A stretch of DNA of 64,000 nt, taken from JANLYC01 sp963750495 (GTDB lineage: Bacteria; Actinomycetota; Actinomycetes; Propionibacteriales; Nocardioidaceae). Under the pieces are notes generated by a model that worked only from the letters and a program-made list of their open reading frames with translations, was not told where the DNA came from and did not search any database. Location: positions 1,265,719 through 1,329,718 of the forward strand of contig CAVVQV010000004.1 in NCBI GenBank assembly GCA_963750495.1, written 5' to 3'. A program made the position numbers and the translations under genes. Below, in pieces: positions 42,567 to 50,791 of this stretch. How positions within the stretch are numbered: the stretch's first letter is position 1; each line of letters begins with the position of its first letter.

Positions 42567-44237
42567 ATGCAGCCATGGACCAGGCGTGTCAGCAAGCTGG
42601 CACAGCAGACCGTCTCTTCGCTCAGGGAACGCGCCCAGCAAACGGCGCCTCGCCCCGTCGCGGGGCCAATATCGGACTCAACGGCGTCCAGCACCCGAGG
42701 CGTGGCTCCGGGATCGTTCGTCAACCCGATCGGCGAGGGTGCTGACCCGAGCGTCGTCCGTGACGGCGAGCGGTTCCTGTGGTGTCAGGCCGAGGGCAAT
42801 GTCGGCGTGTCGGTCTGGGAGTCGCCGCGGCTGACCAGCCTGGGCACCAAGCACGTGGTCTGGATGGCCGATGCCGAAGGTCCGTGCAGCAAGGAGGTCT
42901 GGGCTCCGGAGCTGCTTCGGCTCGACGGCCGCTGGTATATCTACTTCGCCGCGTCCGACGGACTCAACCGCAACCACCGCACGTGGGTGCTGGTTGCGGA
43001 CACTGACGATCCACTCGGCCCCTACACACTGCACGGACCGCTCTTCACCGGCGACGACCCGGCCGGCGACAACATCTGGTCCATCGACTTCACCGTCCTC
43101 GACCACGCCGGGCACCGTTACGGCATCTGGTCCGGCTGGGCCGACAACGACACAGACCTTCAGCATCTGTATGCCGCAGAGCTGGTCACCCCGACCGAGA
43201 CCGCAGGAGCCCGGGTCCGCATCGCCGAGGCAGGGGCGTACCCGTGGGAGCGCACCGAGGAGCGGGCGTCCTCGCGCGGCCTGCTCGAAGGACCGCGCGC
43301 GATCGTCCACGAGGGGCGGACCTTCCTCGTCTACTCCTGTGCAGCCTCGTGGCTTGCGACCTACAAGCTCGGGCTGCTGGAGCTCACCGGCGACAACCCG
43401 GCCGACCCGCATTCGTGGACTCGATCGCCGGCTCCCGTCTTCGTCGGTACCGGTTCGACGTACGGCGTCGGGCATGGCAGCTTCGTTGCGCTCGACGACG
43501 GCTGGTGGCATGTGTTCCACGCCAAGATCGACCGGCGGGACGGTTGGCGCCGTACCCTGCACGTCCAGCCGATGTCCTTCGATGGCGAGGGAAAGCCAAC
43601 GTTCGGGGAACCCCTCCCCCGCGGGCAGGTGATTTCGGCGCCCAGGGGCTACGATGCACCGCGCACCTCCGGCGGCCAGTGGACGTTCACCTCGTGGGCC
43701 GACCTCTCGGAGTTCGACTACTACGGTCACCACCAGTTCGTCGAGGTCGGCGAGTCGGGCCTCGACCTCGGCCTCGAACCCGCCGCGCCGGTCAACAACT
43801 TCCGATCTGCCGAAAAAGTGGTGCTCCGCAACGGTGACTTCACCGACGTCGAGGCCGTGGCGACCCTGCGCCTGGTCGACGGAACACGCGCCATGGGGGT
43901 GCTCGTGCGCACGACGGGACCGGCCGTCGGGTACGACGCTCAGCAGGGCTACTTCGCCGGCTTCGCGATGGACCGCCGCGCGCTCGTAATCGGCAAGACC
44001 GACGGCACGGCGTGGACGACCCTCGCCGAGACTCCCTTCGGCATCGATACGTCACAGGAGCAGACGCTCACGGTCCGCGCCGTGGGGGATCACATCTCGG
44101 TCGAGGCGCTGGGCGCCCGGGCCGAGGTGCACGACAGCGACTACCGCCGGGGCGCCGTCGGACTGCGCGTGGTCGACACGCATTGTCGCTTCACGCAGTT
44201 GCAGGTCCGCCCGCTGGCAGGTGGCTCGCTCGAATGA
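42567..44237 (+). CDS. GH43-like five-bladed beta-propeller glycosidase with C-terminal sandwich domain
   Basis: A 556-residue protein. After a 45-residue basic, Gln-rich leader, the propeller opens NPIGEGADPSVVRDGERFLW. Putative catalytic acids are Asp60 (ADPSVV), Asp174 (IWSIDFTVLD) and Glu241 (GLLEGPRAIVHEG), which fits GH43/GH62-type inverting enzymes such as arabinofuranosidases. The segment KEVWAPELLRLDGRWYIYFA is typical of GH43. From about residue 365 a concanavalin-like domain follows. It has no clear signal peptide, odd for such an enzyme, so it is intracellular or exported differently. Its stop overlaps the HAD gene start (ATGA). Confidence 0.82.
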   Translation: MQPWTRRVSKLAQQTVSSLRERAQQTAPRPVAGPISDSTASSTRGVAPGSFVNPIGEGADPSVVRDGERFLWCQAEGNVGVSVWESPRLTSLGTKHVVWMADAEGPCSKEVWAPELLRLDGRWYIYFAASDGLNRNHRTWVLVADTDDPLGPYTLHGPLFTGDDPAGDNIWSIDFTVLDHAGHRYGIWSGWADNDTDLQHLYAAELVTPTETAGARVRIAEAGAYPWERTEERASSRGLLEGPRAIVHEGRTFLVYSCAASWLATYKLGLLELTGDNPADPHSWTRSPAPVFVGTGSTYGVGHGSFVALDDGWWHVFHAKIDRRDGWRRTLHVQPMSFDGEGKPTFGEPLPRGQVISAPRGYDAPRTSGGQWTFTSWADLSEFDYYGHHQFVEVGESGLDLGLEPAAPVNNFRSAEKVVLRNGDFTDVEAVATLRLVDGTRAMGVLVRTTGPAVGYDAQQGYFAGFAMDRRALVIGKTDGTAWTTLAETPFGIDTSQEQTLTVRAVGDHISVEALGARAEVHDSDYRRGAVGLRVVDTHCRFTQLQVRPLAGGSLE

Positions 44238-44839
44238 TCGAGGCCGTCGTCCTCGACCTCGGCAACGTCGTCATCACGTGGGACCCACATCCCGCGATCG
44301 CCGCCGGCGTCGGTGCCGGGGAGGCCAGCCGGTTCCTGGCCGCGGACGACTTCGACTTCTGGGCCTGGAACCACCTGCTCGACTCAGGCGTCCCGGTCGC
44401 CGAGGCCGAGCAGACGGTCGCCCGGACACACCCGCACTGGCGCGAGCACGTCACGGCATACCGTGAGAACTTCGACCGCTCACTGCTCGGTGCGATCGAC
44501 GGATCGGTGTCCGTCGTCGAGGAGCTCGTCGGCGCCGGCGTACCTGTCTTCGGTCTCACGAACTGGCCCGGCGAGCTGTTCCCGGTGGCCAGGGAGCGCT
44601 TCGGTTTCCTGCAGCTGTTCACCGACATCGTGGTGTCCGGTGAGGAGGGCTGCGCCAAGCCGGAGCCGCAGATCTTCGAGATCCTCGCCCACCGCGTCGG
44701 CGTACCACTCGACCACTGTGCATTCAGCGACGATCGGGTCGACAACGTCGAGGCCGCACTCCGAGCGGGCTTGGACGCGTTCGTCTTCACCGACCCGGCA
44801 CAGCTGCGGGCCGAGCTGGTCACCCGCGGCCTGCTCTGA
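44234..44839 (+). CDS. HAD-superfamily hydrolase
   Basis: A 201-residue HAD-IA protein. The nucleophile is Asp8 in VVLDLGNVV; Gly at the D+2 position, instead of Asp, is as in dehalogenase/epoxide-hydrolase-type members. Motif II is in FGLTNWPGE, the Lys in EEGCAKPEPQIFEI, and the last acids in AFSDDRVDNVEAA. It is coupled to the GH43-like gene by a 4-bp overlap, so action on a released sugar phosphate is possible, but the missing second Asp makes phosphatase activity uncertain. Confidence 0.88.
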   Translation: MIEAVVLDLGNVVITWDPHPAIAAGVGAGEASRFLAADDFDFWAWNHLLDSGVPVAEAEQTVARTHPHWREHVTAYRENFDRSLLGAIDGSVSVVEELVGAGVPVFGLTNWPGELFPVARERFGFLQLFTDIVVSGEEGCAKPEPQIFEILAHRVGVPLDHCAFSDDRVDNVEAALRAGLDAFVFTDPAQLRAELVTRGLL

Positions 44840-44979
44840 GCGCGCGGAGGGCAGCCCTCTCCGTCACGACCTCGGTGATCTCGACAGGCTCGATTATCGG
44901 CGACACGGCGGTTGAGACCCCGTAAACCGTTGTGCACAAGGCGAAAATTGTCTGGGTAGTGTCGGGCAGGTCGGATAGA

Positions 44980-44995
44980 TCGAACACATGTTCGA
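44980..44995. promoter_or_regulatory. LexA/SOS box overlapping the start of the DUF222 gene
   Basis: TCGAACACATGTTCGA is a palindrome whose arms (TCGAAC and GTTCGA) match the actinobacterial LexA consensus fully. The ATG of the gene (44988-44990) lies inside it, so LexA would cover the start codon. DNA-damage control of 13E12 family genes by such boxes has been described in M. tuberculosis. Confidence 0.8.
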
Positions 44996-46373
44996 TACCG
45001 ACCTCGATGCCCTCGACGATCGGGCCACGCTGGCCGCCGCCGAGCAGGCCCGCGCGGTCGTCGAACAAGGTGAGGTGCGGTTGTTGCAGACCGCCGCCCG
45101 TTGGGCTGACCTGCACAGCGAGCTCGCCCGGGCGACCAGTCCGTTGCTGCCCGGGAGTGAGCAGCTGGTCCGGTTCGGCGGCGCGGGCACCCCGAGCGTG
45201 GCGGAGTTCGCGCCGGCCGAGCTCGGTGTGGTGCTGGCGACGTCGTCGTCTGCGGCGGAGCGGCTGGTCGGGGATGCCCTGGACCTGCGGCACCGGCTCC
45301 CGCTCCTGTGGGGCCGGATCGTGGCTGGTGAGGTGAAGCCGTGGATCGGCCGCAAGTGCGCCGAAGCCACCCGCCACCTGTCTCTGGAGACCGTGGCGGT
45401 GGTGGACCGCAGGATCGCGAAGTACGCCCACGCGCTGTCGTGGGGTCGGATCGAAGCGATCATTCAAGCCTGTTGGATGGAGTGCGATCCTGACGCGGCG
45501 GCTGAGGCCGATGAGCGGGCGCAGAGGTCGTTGGGGGTGTGGGTCACCGACCAGCCCACCGAGCTCGGCACCCGAGAGATCTTCATCCGTGCGGAAGCAC
45601 CCGACGTGTGGCGGTTCAACGCTTCTATCGGCGGCCTCGCCACCGGCCTGGGTGCGCTGGGCGACACCCGCCCCGTGGATGTGCGGCGGGCGGCGGCGGT
45701 GGGGATCCTGGCCGACCCGCAACGGGCGCTGGACCTGTTCGCCGACCTCGACGCCGCCACCGGGCAGACCGAACAGTCCGACCCCGTGTCGGCAGCGGCT
45801 GACCTTCAGACTGCGACGGGTCAAGCGCGTTCGGGTCGGGCCAAGCCGGTCGACACCCGGCCCGACGTCACCTTGTATGTCCACCTCACCGACCAGGCCC
45901 TGACCACCGGACAAGGCGTGGCCAGGGTGGAGCAGGTCGGACCCGTCACCCTCGACCGGGTGAAGTCCTGGCTCGGCGACACCCACGTGACCGTCAAACC
46001 GGTGATCGACCTCAACGACCAGGTCCCGGTCGATGCCTATGAGATCCCCGACCGGATCCGCGAAGCCGTCCACCTCGCCATCCCGGTCGACTGCTTCCCC
46101 TACGCCACCTCCACCCGAAGATCCGGCGACATCGACCACACCATTCCCTTCGTCAAACCCGACGACGGTGGACCACCCGGTCAAACCGCAGTGGGCAAGC
46201 TCGGCCCCATCACCCGGTTCCACCACCGGGTCAAGACCCACGGCCACTGGCACGTCGCCCAACCGTTCACCGGCGTGTTCGTGTGGCGCACCCCCCACGG
46301 CAGGCATTACCTGGTCGACCACACCGGCACCCACCGGGCAGTCTCCGCTGCACCGGCACTGCCGGCTGCTTGA
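44988..46373 (+). CDS. REP13E12/DUF222 family protein with HNH-like C-terminus
   Basis: A 461-residue protein. The N-terminal DUF222 helical domain spans about residues 20-270 (KPWIGRKCAEATRHLS in its middle). The C-terminal part has a degenerate HNH pattern: PVDCFPYATSTRRSGDIDHTIPF, then FHHRVKTHGHWHVAQPF. The usual Cys pairs around the HNH zinc are not all present (one Cys seen), so nuclease activity is uncertain. These are multicopy in actinobacteria and behave like mobile repeats. The start ATG 44988 lies within an SOS box. It is followed by insertion-sequence relics. Confidence 0.85.
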   Translation: MFDTDLDALDDRATLAAAEQARAVVEQGEVRLLQTAARWADLHSELARATSPLLPGSEQLVRFGGAGTPSVAEFAPAELGVVLATSSSAAERLVGDALDLRHRLPLLWGRIVAGEVKPWIGRKCAEATRHLSLETVAVVDRRIAKYAHALSWGRIEAIIQACWMECDPDAAAEADERAQRSLGVWVTDQPTELGTREIFIRAEAPDVWRFNASIGGLATGLGALGDTRPVDVRRAAAVGILADPQRALDLFADLDAATGQTEQSDPVSAAADLQTATGQARSGRAKPVDTRPDVTLYVHLTDQALTTGQGVARVEQVGPVTLDRVKSWLGDTHVTVKPVIDLNDQVPVDAYEIPDRIREAVHLAIPVDCFPYATSTRRSGDIDHTIPFVKPDDGGPPGQTAVGKLGPITRFHHRVKTHGHWHVAQPFTGVFVWRTPHGRHYLVDHTGTHRAVSAAPALPAA

Positions 46374-46378
46374 AATTC

Positions 46379-46408
46379 GTACTCGGTGGTTTTTCGAGCC
46401 CGTCTAGG
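46379..46408 (+). repeat. Left member of a short direct repeat flanking the IS relics
   Basis: The bases gtactcggtggtt, four extra bases (tttc), then gagcccgtctagg recur without the extra bases at 47666-47691 in the same orientation. This copy overlaps the stop of the IS256-type relic. A related inverted form (ctcgacaggctcga) is seen near 44881-44894. Confidence 0.75.
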
Positions 46409-47018
46409 CTGCCGGCCAGCGGTCGGCGAAGGTGATGGCGAACGCGTTGAGTGCTGGCTTCCACCTCATCGTCCATCGTGCCCTGCCTGTCCGGTGGGGT
46501 CGAGGGATCTGGTGACCAGATACAGGCACTTCAACGCGGCCTGCTCGGTGGGGAAGTGCCCACGGGCCCGGATGGCGCGGCGGTAGCGGGCGTTGAGCGA
46601 CTCGATCGCATTCGTCGAGCAGATCACGGTACGGATCTCCAGGTCGTAGTCCAAGAACGGGGTGAACTCCTCCCAGCGTTCTCCCACAGCCGGATGATCG
46701 CCGGTACTTCGTGCCCCACTTCTCGGCCAGCTCGATCGAGCGCCGCACGGGCAGCTGTCGGGTTCGGCGCTGTGTAGATCGGCTTCGATGTCGCGCTTGA
46801 TGCGCGTCCCAGTGACCCGTCTTCGAGGCGAGCCGGAAGGTGTTGCGGATCAGGATGGAGTGATGCAGGTCTGCACGATCGTCTGAGGCCACACGCTCCC
46901 GACCACCTCCGGGAGCCCCTTGAGCACCGTCGACAGACCAGAAAGAACGTGTCCTTGGTGCCGCGGTTGCGGATGTCGGTGAGCACGCTCATCCAGAACT
47001 TCGCACCCGTCACCACGG
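46404..47018 (-). pseudogene. IS256 (Mutator) family transposase relic
   Basis: The C-terminal third of an IS256-type transposase in several frames. In order it reads GAKFWMSVLTDIRNRGTKDTFF, a degraded middle, LIRNTFRLASKTGHWDA, KPIYTAPNPTAARAAL, VPAIIRLWENA, then in one clean frame (46466-46687) FLDYDLEIRTVICSTNAIES and NARYRRAIRARGHFPTEQAAL, then ALNAFAITFADRWPAA to the stop. At least three frameshifts and loss of the N-terminal two-thirds make it inactive. It is cut at about 47018, where an oppositely oriented IS481 relic begins. Confidence 0.85.
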
Positions 47019-47039
47019 CGTGCCTTACCTGCGCTGAGT

Positions 47040-47658
47040 GACGATCCGCTGACCGGCGAGGTGATCCGGTCCTCGAAGCAGACCGCGGTCCGCTACGAGC
47101 GCGAGCGGCCGGGAGAGCTGGTGCACATGGACGTCGAAGAAGATCGGCCGCATCCCCGACGGTGGGGGCTGGCGAGCTCACGGACGCGGAGCCGGATCGA
47201 TCCAGCGTGAACGGTCCACCAAAGTCGGATACGACTACGTCCACTCGGTGGTCGATGACCACTCGCGCCTGGCCTAGAGCGAGATTCTTCCCGACGAAAA
47301 GGGGCCGACGTGTGCTGCGTTCCTCGGCCGGGCGATCGACTACTTCGCAGCTCACGGCATCGCCCGGATCGAGCGGTTGATGACCGACAACGCCTGGGCC
47401 TACCGGTGGTCGCTGCGCGACTTGTGCGCCAGGCACGACATCAAGCAGAAGTTCATCAAGCCCCACTGTCCCTGGCAGAACGGCAAAGTGGAGCGCCTCA
47501 ACCGCACCCTGGCCACCGAGTGGGCCTATCGCCAGGTCTTCACCAGCAACACCGACCGCGCAGCTGCCCTTGCACCCTGGCTTGAGCACTACAACACTGA
47601 GCGCCGCCACAGCGCACTCGGAGGACGCCCGCCGATCAGCCGCCTGGCACCAACGTGA
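47040..47658 (+). pseudogene. IS481 family transposase relic
   Basis: The integrase core of an IS481/IS3-like transposase. It reads RYERERPGELVHMDV, then after a one-base insertion near 47138 KKIGRIPDGGGWRAHGR and YDYVHSVVDDHSRLA. An in-frame TAG (47275-47277) replaces the Tyr of the usual LAYSE, and the rest is open: MTDNAWAYRWS, KPHCPWQNGKVERLNRTL, HYNTERRHSALGGRPP. The DDE residues are partly kept, but the 5' part with the helix-turn-helix is missing, so it is inactive. Confidence 0.88.
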
Positions 47659-47665
47659 TGGCCGG

Positions 47666-47691
47666 GTACTCGGTGGTTGAGCCCGTCTAGG
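47666..47691 (+). repeat. Right member of the short direct repeat flanking the IS relics
   Basis: gtactcggtggtt followed directly by gagcccgtctagg, matching 46379-46408 except for a four-base gap. It lies eight bases after the IS481 relic stop. Confidence 0.75.
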
Positions 47692-47783
47692 ACGTGTGCG
47701 TGCCACACCGACGGTTGCGCGTGGCCTATTGGTGGGTGCGTAGTCGTTTGCTCGTGTAAGTCCTGAGCAGCGAGGATGCCTGC

Positions 47784-48586
47784 GTGACCGACCGCCCTGT
47801 CGAGCTGACCTTGTCTCCGACACTCTCGATCGAGCAACGAGACGTATTGCTCGACCTTGCAGCTCGGAACAGTGCCGAGCATGGTCCCGACTTGTTAGGA
47901 CTGGTCCTCTCCGGGTCCGTCGGGCGTGGTGTCGCGACCGATCGATCGGATCTCGACGTCTACGTCGTCTTGACCGACCAAGGTGCTCAAGACCGCGACA
48001 CCACTCGATCCCCGGCGGTGGACGAAATCCCGATCGCGCTGTCTGAGCTGGAGGAAGTGCCGTCCTTCGGTAGCAAAGGATGGTGGTACCGCTGGTCCTT
48101 CGCATGGGCTCCGGTGCTGCTCGACCGGACCGACGGACGACTGGCGATATGCCTTCGTCGACAAGCGACGCTCACCGCCGACGAGGCGAAAGAAGTCCTC
48201 GTCGAACATGACCGACTGGACGGCTGGATCAATCTGCCTACCGCGCCCTGAAGAACGACCACGATGGTCTGACACTCGAACGACAACTCGACGCAGGAGA
48301 GTCGATCCCCTGGTTGCTCGACACGATCTTCGCGTTGGCCGGTCGGGTCCGTCCGTACCACAAGTACCTGCCCTGGGAAGTCCGAGAGCACCCGCTGCCC
48401 GACTGGGAAGCCGACGCGCTATTGGAACTCCTGAGGGCCACGCTCGATGGTGAACCGTCGGCAATCCGCGCGACCTTCACACGAATCGAAGGACTGTGCG
48501 CCGCCTTCGACCGTGCTCGAGCGGAGCCGATGCTCGTGCCAGTCATCGAGGGCTGGGGCGACGAGTTGGTCCTGTTCAGGGACTAG
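47784..48586 (+). pseudogene. Nucleotidyltransferase-domain protein broken by a one-base frameshift
   Basis: The first part (47784-48251, GTG start after GAGG) has the nucleotidyltransferase signature LVLSGSVGRGVATDRSDLDVYVVL: a Gly-Ser loop and two Asp. It runs to DGWINL and then meets a stop. The second part continues in another frame from YRALKNDHDGLTLERQL to VIEGWGDELVLFRD (stop 48586). Restoring one base at about 48238 (ctgcc to ctggcc) joins them into about 267 residues. It resembles stand-alone nucleotidyltransferases of the aminoglycoside-adenylyltransferase type, but the substrate is unknown. It may be a true pseudogene or a sequencing error. Confidence 0.75.
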
Positions 48587-48999
48587 CGGCAGACCGCCGG
48601 GAAGTGAAGCCGCTGGTCGACATACCCGACTGCCCTCCAACGCATATCGGCGATTACCCAATCGCCGATGAGTGTGCTCTAGGTCTCCGACTTCGCAACC
48701 AACCAGGTCACGGCCAGGTCGAGCAGCGTCGAGAGCAGCTGATCGGCCACCGGACTCGGGTCATCGCCTCGGTTGAGCCCCCACCAGAGGTCCTCACCGG
48801 AGGGAGCGTGTTGCCCCGATCCGGAACTGATCGGCCCTGGACCCGTAGAAATGCGGGGCACCGGGCCGAATGAACCGGCCAGCGGTCACATCGACTTCAC
48901 GTCAGATGGCTTGTTGAGCCCGAACCGCGCGGCTTCGTCAGGACACTACAGCTGGTTTGTTGAGCCGGACTGCGCGGCTACGCCACTGCGGTCTGTCCG
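48587..48999. other. 413-bp gene-free stretch with a pair of imperfect direct repeats
   Basis: No coding region is supported. Two copies of a roughly 30-base unit (48908-48937 and 48954-48982) share the pattern tTGTTGAGCC, c/g-rich middle, GCGCGGCT. They are related in their TTGAGCC core to the repeats at 46379 and 47666. The stretch ends at the stop of the leftward ABC-F gene. Confidence 0.5.
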
Positions 49000-50682
49000 T
49001 TACCTCGCACGTTGGACGCGACCTTCGTCCCACACGGGTTCGTCGGACTCATACACCGAGCCATCCGCACCGAACACCAGGAACCGGTCGAAACCCCGGG
49101 CGAACCAGCGGTCGTGCGTGACCGCGATGACCGTGCCCTCGAACGCCTCCAAACCTTCCTCGAGCGCCTCGGCCGACTCGACGTCGAGGTTGTCGGTGGG
49201 CTCGTCGAGCAGCAGCAACGTCGCCCCGGACAGCTCGAGCAGCAGGATCTGCAACCGTGCCTGCTGTCCCCCGGACAGCGACTCGAACTTCTGCTCCGAC
49301 GCGTAGGCCAGCTCATAGCGGTCGAGCGCCCGGGCCGCCTGCTCGCGCGGCATGCCGGCCCGGTGGTCGTCACCGCGGTGCAGGATCTCGAGCAGGGTCC
49401 GACCGACGAGCTCGGGATGCTCGTGCGTCTGGACGAACCACCCGGGCCGCACCCGAGCGCCCAGGCGGGCGCGGCCGGTGTGGTTCACGTGCGCGATCGG
49501 GACTTCGCTCACCGGGCGGTGCTCGACGTCCGGGTCGCTGCCGCCGGCGGCGAGCAGGCGCAGGAAGTGTGACTTGCCGGAGCCGTTCGAGCCCAGCACT
49601 GCCACCCGTTCGCCGTACCAGACCTCGAGGTCGAACGGTTTCATGAGACCGGTCAGCTCGAGTCCCTCGCAGACCACGGCACGTTTGCCCGTACGACCGC
49701 CCTTGAGACGCATCTTGACGTTCTGAGTCAGCGGCTGGTTCTCCGGCGGCCCGGCTTCCTCGAACTTGCGGAGCCGGGTCTGTGCGGCCTTGTACTGCGA
49801 GGCCATCCCGTCGTTGTACTCCGCCTTGATGCGGTACCGGAGCACGAGCGCCTTGAGCTTGGCGTGCTCCTCGTCCCAGCGACGGCGCATCTCCTCGAGC
49901 CGCGCGAAGCGGTCACCGCGCGCCTCGTGGTACGTCGAGAAGCCGCCGGGGTGCACCCAGACGGTGTTCCCGGCAGCCCCGAGCTCGACCGTCACGACGC
50001 GGGTGGCGGTGTTGTTCATCAGCTCGCGGTCGTGGCTGACGAACAGGATCGTCTTCGGAGACTCGCGTATGCGCTCCTCGAGCCACAGCTTGCCGGGCAC
50101 GTCGAGGAAGTTGTCGGGCTCGTCGAGCAGCAGCACCTGGTCCGGCCCGCGCAACAGCGACTCGAGCACCAGGCGCTTCTGCTCGCCGCCGGACAGGGTG
50201 GTCAGCTCGCGGTACTTCGCCTTGTCGTAGGCGACTCCGAGCGCTGCAATCGTGCAGACGTCCCACAGGACCTCGATGTCGTAGCCGCCGGCGTCAGCCC
50301 ACTCCGCGAGCGCCTCGGCGTACTTCATCTGCGAACGTTCGTCGTCGGTCTCCATCATCTGCAGCTCGGCGGCGTCGACATGGGCGGCCGCGGCGCGAAC
50401 GCGTGGCGGAGCCACGGAGAGCAGCAGGTCGTGCACGGTCTGACCTGCTGCGTGTTGCGTGAGCAGCTGACGCATGACCCCGAGACCACCCGAGCGAGTG
50501 ATCGCCCCGGCGTGCGGGACAAGGTCACCGGTGACGATGCGCAGCAGCGTGGTCTTGCCTGCCCCGTTGGCTCCGACCAGCGCGACCTTGGCACCCTCGC
50601 CGACCCGGAACGACACGTCGTCGAGCAGCACCCGGCCGTCCGGCAGCTCGAACCGGACACCGGCGATGTCGACGTGTCCCAC
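49000..50682 (-). CDS. ABC-F family ATPase
   Basis: A 560-residue protein of two fused ABC ATPase domains with no membrane segment. The first Walker A is ALVGANGAGKTTLLRIV (GANGAGKTT at about residues 37-45), with signature LSGGEQKRLVL and LLDEPDNFLDVPGKLWLEE. The second Walker A is AVLGSNGSGKSHFLRLL, with signature LSGGQQARLQI and LLDEPTDNLDVESAE. The linker between them has the Arg/Lys-rich helix of ABC-F proteins (FARLEEMRRRWDEEHAKL). ABC-F proteins act on ribosomes as translation factors or antibiotic-protection proteins; which one this is cannot be decided. The start GTG 50682 follows GAGGAGG. Confidence 0.9.
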   Translation of the reverse strand: MGHVDIAGVRFELPDGRVLLDDVSFRVGEGAKVALVGANGAGKTTLLRIVTGDLVPHAGAITRSGGLGVMRQLLTQHAAGQTVHDLLLSVAPPRVRAAAAHVDAAELQMMETDDERSQMKYAEALAEWADAGGYDIEVLWDVCTIAALGVAYDKAKYRELTTLSGGEQKRLVLESLLRGPDQVLLLDEPDNFLDVPGKLWLEERIRESPKTILFVSHDRELMNNTATRVVTVELGAAGNTVWVHPGGFSTYHEARGDRFARLEEMRRRWDEEHAKLKALVLRYRIKAEYNDGMASQYKAAQTRLRKFEEAGPPENQPLTQNVKMRLKGGRTGKRAVVCEGLELTGLMKPFDLEVWYGERVAVLGSNGSGKSHFLRLLAAGGSDPDVEHRPVSEVPIAHVNHTGRARLGARVRPGWFVQTHEHPELVGRTLLEILHRGDDHRAGMPREQAARALDRYELAYASEQKFESLSGGQQARLQILLLELSGATLLLLDEPTDNLDVESAEALEEGLEAFEGTVIAVTHDRWFARGFDRFLVFGADGSVYESDEPVWDEGRVQRAR

Positions 50683-50791
50683 GGGTCCTCCTCTCGGCAC
50701 GCGACGGGCTGGCCGCCGTGACGATCATCGTCCCCTGCCCGGCCATGCCGCCGCACATGGTTTTCGTGGTTCACGCGAGCCGAGAGGTCCG

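Noticed and set aside
45000..46373. Reading the DUF222 protein as a confirmed HNH nuclease
   Set aside because: The C-terminal HNH pattern is degenerate with a single visible Cys, so activity is not claimed.
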